A stretch of DNA of 64,000 bases. Source: Aldehydirespirator sp965116665. GTDB taxonomy: Bacteria > Actinomycetota > Acidimicrobiia > Acidimicrobiales > Aldehydirespiratoraceae. Within the stretch, counting starts at the first letter, position 1. Every line of letters begins with the position of its first letter. The stretch spans positions 1,612,001 to 1,676,000 of the forward strand of contig OZ220709.1 in assembly GCA_965116665.1 (NCBI GenBank), read 5' to 3'. The position numbers and the translations under genes are program-made. Below the pieces are notes generated by a model. The model was given only the letters and a program-made list of their open reading frames with translations, was not told the DNA's origin and did no database searches. Below are positions 56,609 to 64,000 of this stretch, piece by piece.

Positions 56609-58270
56609 ATGGCGGTGCGGGTGCCTGTACTTGTCGCGGTTGCGTGGCCTTACGCGTCCGGAAGCCGCCATCTCGGCCACCTTGCCGGTGCGTACCTTCC
56701 TGCCGACATCTACGCCCGCTACCAGCGCTTGGCGGGCAACGACGTGCTGATGGTGAGCGGATCCGACGTGCACGGCACACCGATAACCGTTCGCGCCGAC
56801 GCCGAGGGAGTCACCCCGGCTGAGATCGTCGATCGCTACCACGCCGAGTTCTGCCGTCAATGGGAGACGCTCGGCATCTCGTGGGACCTCTACACCACCA
56901 CCGGAACCGCCAACCACGCCGCGGTCACCCAGGACATGTTCCTGGTGCAGCTGCAGAACGGCTTCATCGACAAGCGGGTGTCCGAGCAGTACTACGACCC
57001 CGTCGGCAAGCGGTTCCTGCCCGACCGCTACATCGAGGGGAAGTGCCCCCACTGCGGCTTCGACGCGGCCCGCGGAGACCAGTGCGAGCACTGTGGCACC
57101 ACCCTCGACGCCACCGACCTGATCGAGCCCCGATCCAAGATCAGCGGAGCCGTTCCCGAGTTGCGCCCGACGGAGCACTTCTACTTCCGCTACTCGGACT
57201 TCACCGACAGAGTCGGCGACTGGCTCAAGACGCGCCAGGGCTGGCGCTCCCACGTCCTCAACTCGGCCACCGGCTGGACCAACGAGGGACTGCAGGATCG
57301 AGCCATCACCCGGGACCTGGACTGGGGAGTCGAGCTTCCCGTGGACGACCTCGGCGAGGGCAAGCGGATATACGTCTGGTACGACGCGGTGATCGGCTAC
57401 TTGTCCGCGTCCAAGGAATGGGCGGCCCGCAACGGAGACCGCGAGGCCTGGAAGCGCTGGTGGCACAACGACGACGCTCGCCACCTCTACTTCGTCGGAA
57501 AGGACAACATCCCCTTCCATTCGCTGCTGTGGCCCGCCCAGCTGATGGCTTACGGCGGGCTGCACCTGCCCGACGACGTGCCCGCCAACCAGTACGTGAC
57601 CTTCTCGGGGGCCAAGATGGCAGCCGGCCGCGGCGTCGGCCTCACCATCGGCGAGGGCTTGAGGCTCTTCGAGCCCGACGCCTTGCGCTACGCCCTGGCC
57701 GCGGCCCTGCCCGAGCACGCCGACACCGAGGTCTCGATCGAGGAGATCTCCCGGCGCATCAATGATGAGTTGGTCGCCACCTGGGGGAACCTCGTGCACC
57801 GGGTGTTCTCGATGGTCCACTCGAAGCTCGGCGGCACCGTCCCGGAGACTGGCGAACGCCCAGCGGTGGACTGCGCGCTGCTGGCGGCGGTCGATGACGG
57901 CCTGGCCGCGGGCGCCGGCTGCATTGAGCGGGTCGAGCTGCGGGCGGGCCTGCGCAGTGCCATGGAGTCCGCAGCCAAGGTGAACGCCTACCTCAACTCG
58001 ACCGAGCCCTGGAAATTGGCGACCGCGGAGCCCGAACGGGCCGCGGCGGTGCTGGTCACTGCGCTGGAAGCGGTGGCCGGCGTGCGGGCGGGGCTGGCTC
58101 CGTACCTCCCGTTCTCCACCGCGGCGCTCGACGGCGTGTTCGGCCCGGTCCAGCGCTGGGAGCGCCCGGCCGTGCCTCCGGGAACGGCGGTGCCCAAGCC
58201 CTCGCCGTTGTTCACCAAGGTCGACCTGGACGCGATCGACCTCTCCGGCCCGGACGGGGGACTCCGATGA
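56609..58270 (+). CDS. metG: Methionyl-tRNA synthetase with altered KMSKS loop
   Basis: A 553-residue class I synthetase. The HIGH-type motif is HLGH (21-24), with VSGSDVHGTPITVRADAEG. The zinc knuckle is CPHCGFDAARGDQCEHCG. LDWGVELPVDDLGEGKRIYVWYDAVIGYLSASKEW and HLYFVGKDNIPFHSLLWPAQLM follow. The KMSKS loop reads AKMAAGRGVGL (about 336), so the second Lys is lost. The anticodon-binding helical domain closes the protein, without a tRBD domain. The ATG at 56609 is chosen because of the -10 element; an ATG at 56597 would add four residues. Confidence 0.93.
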   Translation: MAVRVPVLVAVAWPYASGSRHLGHLAGAYLPADIYARYQRLAGNDVLMVSGSDVHGTPITVRADAEGVTPAEIVDRYHAEFCRQWETLGISWDLYTTTGTANHAAVTQDMFLVQLQNGFIDKRVSEQYYDPVGKRFLPDRYIEGKCPHCGFDAARGDQCEHCGTTLDATDLIEPRSKISGAVPELRPTEHFYFRYSDFTDRVGDWLKTRQGWRSHVLNSATGWTNEGLQDRAITRDLDWGVELPVDDLGEGKRIYVWYDAVIGYLSASKEWAARNGDREAWKRWWHNDDARHLYFVGKDNIPFHSLLWPAQLMAYGGLHLPDDVPANQYVTFSGAKMAAGRGVGLTIGEGLRLFEPDALRYALAAALPEHADTEVSIEEISRRINDELVATWGNLVHRVFSMVHSKLGGTVPETGERPAVDCALLAAVDDGLAAGAGCIERVELRAGLRSAMESAAKVNAYLNSTEPWKLATAEPERAAAVLVTALEAVAGVRAGLAPYLPFSTAALDGVFGPVQRWERPAVPPGTAVPKPSPLFTKVDLDAIDLSGPDGGLR

Positions 58271-58276
58271 GGAGGG

Positions 58277-59059
58277 ATGGCTGACGTGCCCTGGGCCGAT
58301 CATCACTGCCACCTCCCGGCCGGCGACGCGGCCACCGAGATGATCTCCGATGCTCGCTCCGCCGGCGTCGGTGTGCTGATCAACGTCGGTACCGACGTAG
58401 AGGACTCCCTGCGGGCGATCTCTGTGGCCGGGGCCCACGAAGGCGTGTGGGCCACCGCTGGCGTGCATCCCCATGAGGCCTCCGGCGGGACTTGCGGGTT
58501 GGAGGCCCTCTTGGGGCAGAATGACGTCGTGGCCGTGGGGGAGACGGGCCTCGACTATCACTACGATCATTCGCCGCGCCCGGTGCAGCGGCAGGTCTTC
58601 GCGGCCCAGGTGGAGCTGGCCAACCGGCGCGGCCTGCCGCTGGTGGTCCACTCCCGGTCGGCTTGGGACGACACCTTCTCGGTGCTTGACCGCGAGGGAG
58701 TGCCGTCGCGAACGGTGATGCACTGTTTCACGGGCGGGCCCGACGAGGCCGAGGAGTGCCTGCGCCGGGGCGCGGTGCTCTCCTTCTCGGGGATCGTCAC
58801 CTTCCCCGGGGCCGACGAGGTGCGCGACGCGGCCCGGGCCTGCCCGCTCGACCGCCTGCTGGTCGAGACCGACAGCCCCTACCTGGCGCCGGTGCCCCAT
58901 CGCGGCCACCGGAACCGCCCCGCGCTGGTCCCGGTGGTGGGTGCGGCGGTGGCCGCCGCCAAGGGACTCGACGTCTCGGAGGTGGAGGCGGCAACCTGGG
59001 GTACGACCCGGGCCTTCTACGGGCTCGACGGAGAGGGCGGTTCAGATGGCCTCGCCTGA
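58277..59059 (+). CDS. tatD: TatD-family metal-dependent DNase/hydrolase
   Basis: A 260-residue TIM-barrel hydrolase. The first metal motif HxH is in WADHHCHLP (10-12); WATAGVHPHEAS, AVGETGLDYHYD (Glu ligand), PLVVHSRSAWDDTFSVL, HCFTGGPDEAEECLRRGAVLSFSGIVTF and LLVETDSPYLAP give the remaining ligands. TatD proteins are 3'-5' exonucleases/deoxyribonucleases. It lies 6 bp after metG and overlaps the rpf-like gene by 14 bp, as in the metS-tatD-rpfB-ksgA-ispE cluster of mycobacteria. Confidence 0.94.
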   Translation: MADVPWADHHCHLPAGDAATEMISDARSAGVGVLINVGTDVEDSLRAISVAGAHEGVWATAGVHPHEASGGTCGLEALLGQNDVVAVGETGLDYHYDHSPRPVQRQVFAAQVELANRRGLPLVVHSRSAWDDTFSVLDREGVPSRTVMHCFTGGPDEAEECLRRGAVLSFSGIVTFPGADEVRDAARACPLDRLLVETDSPYLAPVPHRGHRNRPALVPVVGAAVAAAKGLDVSEVEAATWGTTRAFYGLDGEGGSDGLA

Positions 59060-59684
59060 TCTGCGACCGTTCTGGGCCGGGGTGGCGGCGCTTGTCCTGC
59101 TGACCGCGGTTGCTGCCCCCGCATGGGCCCAGACCTCGGAGCCGACCGGCGGTGGAGATCCGCCGCCGACCGTGGACGTGGAGGAGTTCGAGGATCGGGC
59201 GAGGCAATGGAGCGAAGCTCGCAGGCGTGCTCGCCAGGAGGCTCTGCGCAGAGCCGAGGAACTGGCCAACCAGGCCAGGACGACGACCACCACGACCACG
59301 ACCACTACGACCACGACCACGACCACCACCACCACGACTGTTGCGCCCACGACTACGACGACCCAACCGGCGACGACGACCACCGAGGACGGGGGCATCA
59401 AGCATCCGATCCCGGCGGGGACCACAGAGGCGCAGTGGCATGCTCTCCGGCAGTGTGAATCGACGCAGAACTACCGGGCCATAAGTTCCAGCGGCCGGTA
59501 CCGGGGTGCCTACCAGTTCTCGATCCGCACCTGGAACTGGGTGGCCGAGATGCACTACCCGGAACTGGTCGACGTCGACCCCATAGACGCTTCGCCGCCC
59601 GACCAGGACAAGATGGCCTACAAGCTCTACGAGATAAACGGCTGGGATCCCTGGCCCACCTGCAAGAAGAGGCTGCCCTCCTGA
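59046..59684 (+). CDS. Secreted Rpf-like transglycosylase (resuscitation-promoting-factor family)
   Basis: A 212-residue protein: signal peptide (AALVLLTAVAAPAWAQ), a charged helix (VEEFEDRARQWSEARRRARQEALRRAEELANQ), a run of about 20 Thr followed by VAPTTTTTQPATTTTE, then the Rpf domain: QWHALRQCEST with the catalytic Glu (about 138), GRYRGAYQFSIRTWNW, SPPDQDKMAYKLYEINGWDPWPTCKKRL. It should cleave peptidoglycan. It lacks the DUF348 and G5 domains of RpfB but keeps the rpfB position before rsmA. The Thr run is encoded by a degenerate ACN repeat. Confidence 0.92.
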   Translation: MASPDLRPFWAGVAALVLLTAVAAPAWAQTSEPTGGGDPPPTVDVEEFEDRARQWSEARRRARQEALRRAEELANQARTTTTTTTTTTTTTTTTTTTTVAPTTTTTQPATTTTEDGGIKHPIPAGTTEAQWHALRQCESTQNYRAISSSGRYRGAYQFSIRTWNWVAEMHYPELVDVDPIDASPPDQDKMAYKLYEINGWDPWPTCKKRLPS

Positions 59685-59701
59685 CCCATACGCAGTCGGA
59701 G

Positions 59702-60511
59702 TTGCAGGCGCTGATGGACCGCTTCGACGTGTCGCCGCGCCGATCCTTCGGCCAGAACTTCGTGGCGGATCCGAACACGGTGCGACGGATCGCCCGGCTC
59801 AGCGGCGCGGGCCCGGCCGATCATGTGCTGGAGATAGGCGCCGGTCTGGGCTCGCTCACCCTCGCGCTGGCTGAGACCGGTGCGTCGGTGCGGGCGGTCG
59901 AGGTCGATTCCGGACTGACGGCCGCGCTGCGCGAAGTTCTCGCAGAGGCGGGGCCGGGGCGCGTCGAAGTGGTGGAGGGGGACGCCTCGAGGTTGGACTT
60001 CGTCGAGGTCCTCAAGGGTTCGGACCGGTGGATGCTGGTGGCCAACCTTCCCTACAACATCGCTACGCCGCTGATCCTGGACCTGCTGCGCGACGTCGGG
60101 GCCATAGAGACCATGGTCGTGATGGTGCAGCGCGAGGTGGGGGAGCGGCTGGCAAGCCCACCCGGGTCGAGGGCGCGGGGTATTCCCAGCGTGCTGGTCG
60201 AGCGGAGGGGAACGGCGCGGGTGGTGGGGCGAGTCCCGGCCTCGGTGTTCCGGCCGCAGCCGAAGGTCGAGTCGGTGGTGGTGCGCATCGAGCGCCGCTT
60301 GGGCACGGCGGAACCGTGCCCGTCCGGGGTCGACGCTCGATTCGAGCTACTGGTGCGGGCCGGGTTCGGTCAGCGGCGAAAGATGCTGCGCCGCTCGCTG
60401 GCCGGGCTGGCTGCACCGGAGAGCTTCGCGGCCGCCGGCGTAGATCCGTCGGCCCGTCCCGAGGTGTTGACCGTGGACCAGTGGATCAGCCTGGCTCGAG
60501 CGACCGGCTAG
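59702..60511 (+). CDS. rsmA: 16S rRNA (adenine-1518/1519-N6)-dimethyltransferase RsmA (KsgA)
   Basis: A 269-residue SAM methyltransferase. SFGQNFVADPNTVRRIARL is diagnostic, followed by VLEIGAGLGSLTLALAETG (SAM motif I), VEGDASRLDF, LVANLPYNIATPLI (NLPY) and SVFRPQPKVESVVVRI. The C-terminal domain has RAGFGQRRKMLRRSLAGL. TTG at 59702 is the conservative start; CTG at 59681, overlapping the upstream TGA (CTGA), would add THTQSE, which resembles the N-terminus of actinobacterial homologs and has AGAGG 8 nt upstream. Confidence 0.94.
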   Translation: MQALMDRFDVSPRRSFGQNFVADPNTVRRIARLSGAGPADHVLEIGAGLGSLTLALAETGASVRAVEVDSGLTAALREVLAEAGPGRVEVVEGDASRLDFVEVLKGSDRWMLVANLPYNIATPLILDLLRDVGAIETMVVMVQREVGERLASPPGSRARGIPSVLVERRGTARVVGRVPASVFRPQPKVESVVVRIERRLGTAEPCPSGVDARFELLVRAGFGQRRKMLRRSLAGLAAPESFAAAGVDPSARPEVLTVDQWISLARATG

Positions 60512-60524
60512 GTCCCCCGACTTC

Positions 60525-62819
60525 TCAAGATGTGGCCGCGGCGATGGCCTTCCACACTCGCTGGGGCGTGTAAGGCATGTCCAGGTGGGCGACTCCGAGC
60601 GGTGCCAGGGCGTCGAGCACCGCCGACTGCACCGCCGGGGTCGATCCGATCGTGCCCGACTCGCCGACGCCCTTCGCGCCGAGCGGGTTGAGCGGAGTCG
60701 GCGTCTCGGTGTGGGCCGTCTCCATCCGGGGGAGCTCGGAGGCGGCCGGTATGGCGTAGTCGGCGAAGTTCGTGTTGCGAGGGTTGCCGTAGGAGTCGTA
60801 GGTGCTCTCCTCGTACAGGGCCTGCGAGATGCCCGTGGCCACACCGCCGTGCACCTGGCCCTCGACGATCACCGGGTTGAGGATGCGGCCGCAGTCGTCC
60901 ACCGCCACATGGCGCACGGACCGGACCTCACCGGTACCGGCATCGACCTCCACCACTGACACGTGTGCGCCGAAGGGGTAGCTGGACTCGCCCTGGTTGA
61001 AATCGGTCTCGGCGGCCAGTCCGCCGGGCTCGACGCCCTCGGGCAGGTCCTCGGCGAGCGCGGCCGCGGCGAGCTCGGCCCACGACACCGTCCGGGCCGG
61101 TACGCCCGCAGGGGCGAGGCCGCCGGGTGCCACCACGATGTCGGCGACGTCGGCCTCGAGCAGGTCGGCCGCCAGCCGGCGGGCAGTCTCGAGGACCTCG
61201 GTGGCCGCGGTCCACACCGCGCTGCCGCCGATCTGCAGCGACCGCGACGCCACCGTGCCGGTGCCCCGGGCCACCTCAGCGGTGTCGCTGTGAATCACCC
61301 GCACCTGCTCGGCGGGCACGCCCAGTACCTCTCCCAGGATCTGGGAGAAGGCGGTGGCGTGCCCCTGGCCGTGCGATGCGGTGCCCACCCTGGCGGTCAC
61401 GGTGCCGTCGAGCTCGACGGTCACCGATCCGAACTCCTCGAACAGCCCGACGGCGGTTATCTCCACGTAGGTCGACACGCCGATGCCCATCAGCTTGCGG
61501 TCACCGGCGGCCCGCCTGCGGGCCTGCTCGGCGCGCAGTTCCCGGTATCCGGCCGTCTCCAGGGCCAGGTCCAGGGCACGCTCGTACTCGCCGCAGTCCA
61601 TGTTGGCGCCGGTGGGCGTAGTCAGGGGGAACTCACCGGGCGCGAGCAGGTTGCGCCGCCGCATCTCCGCGGGGTCGACGCCCAACTCGGCCGCGGCCAT
61701 GTCGATGATCCGCTCGAGGCACACGGTTGCCTCGGGCCGGCCCGCTCCCCGGAAGGCGGCCACCGGGGTGGTGTTGGTGACCGCGGCTGCCGCCTCGTAG
61801 TGGACTGCGCCGATGCGGTAGGGCCCCGACGCCATCATCATGGTGAAGAAGGGCAGGAACGCTCCGATTCCGGGGTAGGCCCCCGCGTTGGTGGTGGCCT
61901 TGATCCTGATCCAGCGGAATGTCCCATCGGCGCTCAAGCCGAGCTCCACGTCGCTGACGTAGTCCCTTCCCTGGTTCATGTTGACCAGGTTCTCGCTGCG
62001 GGTCTCGGTCCACTTCACCGGCCGGTCGAGGTCTCGGGCCAGCCAGGCGGCCACCAGGTACTCCGGGTAGGTGGGGGCCTTGGAGCCGAACCCGCCGCCG
62101 ACGGCGGGGGCGACCACCCGCACATCCTCGGGCTCTGCCCCCAGCGCGGCAGCCACTCCGTTGCGAACTTCGTGGGGCCGCTGGGTGGTGCACCACACCG
62201 TCAACCCTTCGGCGCGGTCGCCGTTGCCGGGCGCAGCCAGCACCGCGGAGGGCTCGATGGGCGCCCCCGCCATGCGGTGGTTGACAATGCGGGCCTTCAC
62301 CGTCAGATCGTGGCCACCCATCGCTTCGGGGTCGGCAGGGGTGGAGAACTGCGCCGCCAGGTTCGATCCGTGCGTCTCGATGATCACCGGTGCGCCCGGT
62401 TCCAGGGCCTCGAACGGGTCGGTCACCGCGTCGAGCGGCTCGTAGTCGACCTCCACCAGTTCGGCCGCGTCGACGGCCGCGGCCCGGGTCTCGGCCACCA
62501 CCACCGCGATCGGGTCGCCGACATAGCGGGCCTTGTCGGCCAGCGGCTGGCGGCTGAGCTCGGGCGGCAGCAGGACGAACTGGGGCTGCGGGCCGATGGG
62601 CAGATCCGACGCGGTCAGCACGTCGACGACGCCCGGCGCCGCCTTGGCCGCCTCGGTGTCGACGGCTGCGATGTCGGCGTGGGCCATCACCGATCGCACG
62701 AAGGCCAGATGAACGGTTCCCGGAGGCGACATGTCGCCCACGAAGCGAGCGGTACCGGTGAGCAGGTCGGGGTCCTCCCGCCTGAGCACAGCGTTGCCCA
62801 TGAACGATCCTGAGGCCAC
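60525..62819 (-). CDS. Xanthine dehydrogenase/aldehyde oxidase-family molybdopterin-binding subunit
   Basis: A 764-residue large subunit. FMGNAVLRREDPDLLTGTARFVGDM and ADKARYVGDPIAVVVAETRAAA belong to the N-terminal aldehyde-oxidase hammerhead domain. Mo-cofactor loops are GGGFGSKAPTYPEYLVAAWLA, PVAAFRGAGRPEA and GTASHGQGHATAFSQI, and the catalytic Glu is in AKGVGESGTIG (about 723). The active-site loop lacks the Cys of form I CO dehydrogenase. No FAD or 2Fe-2S subunit gene is adjacent, so partners must be encoded elsewhere. It is inserted antisense between rsmA and ispE. GTG start at 62819. Confidence 0.9.
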   Translation of the reverse strand: MASGSFMGNAVLRREDPDLLTGTARFVGDMSPPGTVHLAFVRSVMAHADIAAVDTEAAKAAPGVVDVLTASDLPIGPQPQFVLLPPELSRQPLADKARYVGDPIAVVVAETRAAAVDAAELVEVDYEPLDAVTDPFEALEPGAPVIIETHGSNLAAQFSTPADPEAMGGHDLTVKARIVNHRMAGAPIEPSAVLAAPGNGDRAEGLTVWCTTQRPHEVRNGVAAALGAEPEDVRVVAPAVGGGFGSKAPTYPEYLVAAWLARDLDRPVKWTETRSENLVNMNQGRDYVSDVELGLSADGTFRWIRIKATTNAGAYPGIGAFLPFFTMMMASGPYRIGAVHYEAAAAVTNTTPVAAFRGAGRPEATVCLERIIDMAAAELGVDPAEMRRRNLLAPGEFPLTTPTGANMDCGEYERALDLALETAGYRELRAEQARRRAAGDRKLMGIGVSTYVEITAVGLFEEFGSVTVELDGTVTARVGTASHGQGHATAFSQILGEVLGVPAEQVRVIHSDTAEVARGTGTVASRSLQIGGSAVWTAATEVLETARRLAADLLEADVADIVVAPGGLAPAGVPARTVSWAELAAAALAEDLPEGVEPGGLAAETDFNQGESSYPFGAHVSVVEVDAGTGEVRSVRHVAVDDCGRILNPVIVEGQVHGGVATGISQALYEESTYDSYGNPRNTNFADYAIPAASELPRMETAHTETPTPLNPLGAKGVGESGTIGSTPAVQSAVLDALAPLGVAHLDMPYTPQRVWKAIAAATS

Positions 62820-62892
62820 GACGGTCTCCCTGTTCGACTGCGACTCGTGGACTGTAGCGACGCGCTGGGGCTATGGCTGATCCTGCTCGGAG

Positions 62893-62898
62893 TAGCTT
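62893..62898 (+). promoter_or_regulatory. -10 element of leaderless ispE transcript
   Basis: AGTAGCTT: TAGCTT ends 6 nt before the GTG start of ispE. Confidence 0.5.
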
Positions 62899-62904
62899 CT
62901 CGGC

Positions 62905-63645
62905 GTGATCGAAAGACTGGCGCCGGCCAAGCTGACCCTGAGTCTGCGCATCACCGGTGTGCGGGACGACGGCTACCACGAGATCGACGCCGAGATGGTG
63001 ACGCTGGACCTCTGCGATCGGCTGGAGATCCACCCGAGCCCCGGGGGCGCGGCCGAGGTGCGGATGCTCGATGCTGCCGGCGGCTGCTTCGGGGCCGCGC
63101 CGCCCGCGGCCGGAAACCTCGTCATGCGGGCTCTGACCCTGGCCGGGCGCCGCGCCCGGGTGACGGTCCACAAGCGGATCCCGGCCGGCGCCGGACTGGG
63201 GGGCGGGTCCGCCGATGCGGCCGCGGTGCTGCGCTGGGCCGGGTTCACCGACACCGTGCGGGCGGCCTCGATCGGCGCAGACGTGGCCTTCTGCCTGGCC
63301 GGGGGCCGGGCCCGGGTGCGCGGCATCGGGGAGCTCGTCGAGCCGCTTCCCTACGTTCGCGAGCAGTACACGCTCCTGCTGGTGCCGCTGCCATGCAGCA
63401 CCGCGGCCGTGTACGCGGCCTGGGACGAGCTCGGGGGACCGGTGGGCGCCGGCGGCAACGACCTGGAGGCCGCCGCGCTCCGGGTGGCTCCCGAGCTGGC
63501 CGCCTGGCGTGACGAGTTCGGCGACTCCACCGGGCAGGCGCCCCGGCTGGCCGGCAGTGGCAGCACCTGGTTCGTGGCCGGTGCCCATCCCGGCCCGAAC
63601 CGCGTGGTGGCTACCACGACCCAGGCGGCCGCGCCGTTCATTTGA
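62905..63645 (+). CDS. ispE: 4-diphosphocytidyl-2-C-methyl-D-erythritol kinase
   Basis: A 246-residue GHMP kinase of the MEP isoprenoid pathway. APAKLTLSLRITGVRDDGYHEIDAEM at the N-terminus carries the catalytic Lys region; the ATP loop is IPAGAGLGGGSADAAAVL (about 92-109). IGADVAFCLAGGRARVRGIGE and the third motif AGSGSTWF complete it. It is shorter than typical IspE (about 285-310 residues), mainly between the lid and the C-terminal region. The Asn usual in AK(I/L)NL is Thr here. GTG start with leaderless promoter. Its neighbours in actinobacteria are usually rsmA upstream and glmU downstream. Confidence 0.9.
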   Translation: MIERLAPAKLTLSLRITGVRDDGYHEIDAEMVTLDLCDRLEIHPSPGGAAEVRMLDAAGGCFGAAPPAAGNLVMRALTLAGRRARVTVHKRIPAGAGLGGGSADAAAVLRWAGFTDTVRAASIGADVAFCLAGGRARVRGIGELVEPLPYVREQYTLLLVPLPCSTAAVYAAWDELGGPVGAGGNDLEAAALRVAPELAAWRDEFGDSTGQAPRLAGSGSTWFVAGAHPGPNRVVATTTQAAAPFI

Positions 63646-63684
63646 GGATGCCGGTGGGAGAGTGCCCTGCGCCGGACCCGGCGG

Positions 63685-63777
63685 CTACTTTCGCCGCTGA
63701 TGCCGGGTGCGCCGAAGCATCTTCTTGTGCTTCTTCTTGCGCATGCGCTTGCGGCGCTTCTTGATGAGCGATCCCAC
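63685..63777 (-). CDS. Small basic 30S ribosomal protein bS22 (AURKAIP1/COX24 domain)
   Basis: A 30-residue protein beginning MGSLIKKRRKRMRKKKHKK and ending RRTRHQRRK, matching mycobacterial bS22, which sits near the decoding-centre side of the small subunit. The start is GTG. It has no Shine-Dalgarno but a -10 hexamer 9 nt upstream. Divergent from tRNA-Gln. Confidence 0.85.
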   Translation of the reverse strand: MGSLIKKRRKRMRKKKHKKMLRRTRHQRRK

Positions 63778-63786
63778 GGGGGGAGA

Positions 63787-63792
63787 ACGCTA
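63787..63792 (-). promoter_or_regulatory. -10 element of leaderless bS22 transcript
   Basis: GGTAGCGT on the minus strand, identical to the ftsK element; TAGCGT ends 9 nt before the GTG start. Confidence 0.55.
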
Positions 63793-63832
63793 CCGGCCCC
63801 GGCGCCCGAACACGCATCGTGTCGATGATCGC

Positions 63833-63838
63833 TAATCT
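63833..63838 (+). promoter_or_regulatory. Candidate -10 element for tRNA-Gln
   Basis: TAATCT lies 34 nt before the mature tRNA start, consistent with a short 5' leader. No clear -35 element. Confidence 0.35.
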
Positions 63839-63872
63839 GAATGGAGTTGCCTGTCCGGCGGGCGGGCGGCGA

Positions 63873-63945
63873 TGGCCGGTAGTTCAACTGGCAGAACGTC
63901 GGACTTTGGCTCCGGATGTTGCAGGTTCGAGTCCTGCCCGGCCAG
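63873..63945 (+). tRNA. tRNA-Gln (anticodon TTG)
   Basis: A 73-nt cloverleaf: acceptor stem TGGCCGG/CCGGCCA with discriminator G. The anticodon arm is TCGGA-CTTTGGC-TCCGG with anticodon TTG at the normal position. The T arm is GCAGG-TTCGAGT-CCTGC. The 3' CCA is not encoded. It reads CAA (and CAG by wobble). A tRNA-Gln next to ispE is common in actinobacteria. Confidence 0.92.
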
Positions 63946-64000
63946 CAGATTCAAGAGATGTGTCCGTAGCGCTGCGCCGTGGCGCCGGCACCGTCCTACA

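Noticed and set aside
60525..62819. Form I carbon monoxide dehydrogenase large subunit
   Set aside because: The active-site loop reads AAFRGAGRPEA and lacks the Cys-containing signature of CoxL.
63979..64000. Start of a glmU-like gene at the right edge (GTG at 63979)
   Set aside because: Only seven codons are visible and the upstream hexamer spacing does not match well; position after tRNA-Gln is the only hint.

Overview
The window is a high-GC (roughly two-thirds G+C) bacterial chromosome segment. Its gene order is that of Actinobacteriota: dapB..dapA-rnj-ftsK, rimO-pgsA-cinA-recA-miaB-miaA-dapF-hflX-lexA/LysM..nrdJ, and metG-tatD-rpf-rsmA-..-ispE. It also carries genes for the tiny mycobacterial-type ribosomal proteins bL37 and bS22, an Rpf-like transglycosylase, and acyl-ACP desaturase. 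A deep-branching class such as Acidimicrobiia fits best; this placement is inferred from gene content and order only.

Layout. 1-6318 (minus strand): an accessory block with a very large helicase/DUF1998/nuclease protein that runs off the left edge, preceded by two tandem retropepsin-like proteases, one with a degenerate active site. 6547-16421: rpsO, pnp, dapB, a SURF1-like gene, dapA, rnj and ftsK. 16427-24904: CaCA antiporter, secreted glutaminyl cyclase, CapA-like lipoprotein, rimO, pgsA, cinA, a GNAT protein and a YbaY-like lipoprotein ending in a tandem repeat. 24930-40918: msrB, recA, a decayed HigBA module, miaB, miaA, dapF, hflX (frameshifted), dapC, dapD, dapE, lexA with its divergent LysM gene, a RibD-C reductase and nrdJ. 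40930-51261: NTF2-like protein, YihY, acyl-CoA dehydrogenase, lgt, then a minus-strand BMP-type ABC importer operon ending in a PhyH dioxygenase. 51318-64000: PHP hydrolase, DCC protein, bL37, ychF, desaturase, DUF192, rsmI, metG, tatD, rpf, rsmA, a lone molybdopterin hydroxylase subunit, ispE, bS22 and tRNA-Gln.

Together the genes cover meso-diaminopimelate synthesis (dapA, B, C, D, E and F all present), RNA decay (pnp, rnj), tRNA/rRNA/ribosomal-protein modification (miaA, miaB, rimO, rsmI, rsmA), lipid and lipoprotein biogenesis (pgsA, lgt, desaturase) and the SOS circuit (recA, lexA and a LysM division suppressor, with four LexA boxes). Two expected neighbours are missing: recX after recA, where a toxin-antitoxin module sits, and nrdR before nrdJ.

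The most striking window-wide signal is a TAnnnT hexamer 6-9 nt upstream of the start codon of at least fourteen genes lacking a Shine-Dalgarno sequence, which implies widespread leaderless transcription. Other notable items are the helicase-nuclease/protease block, a doubly broken HigB toxin, a G-run frameshift in hflX, two mini-cistrons bridging to downstream genes by ATGA overlaps, a three-hairpin rpsO-pnp spacer, and catalytic-motif deviations in DapF and MetRS.
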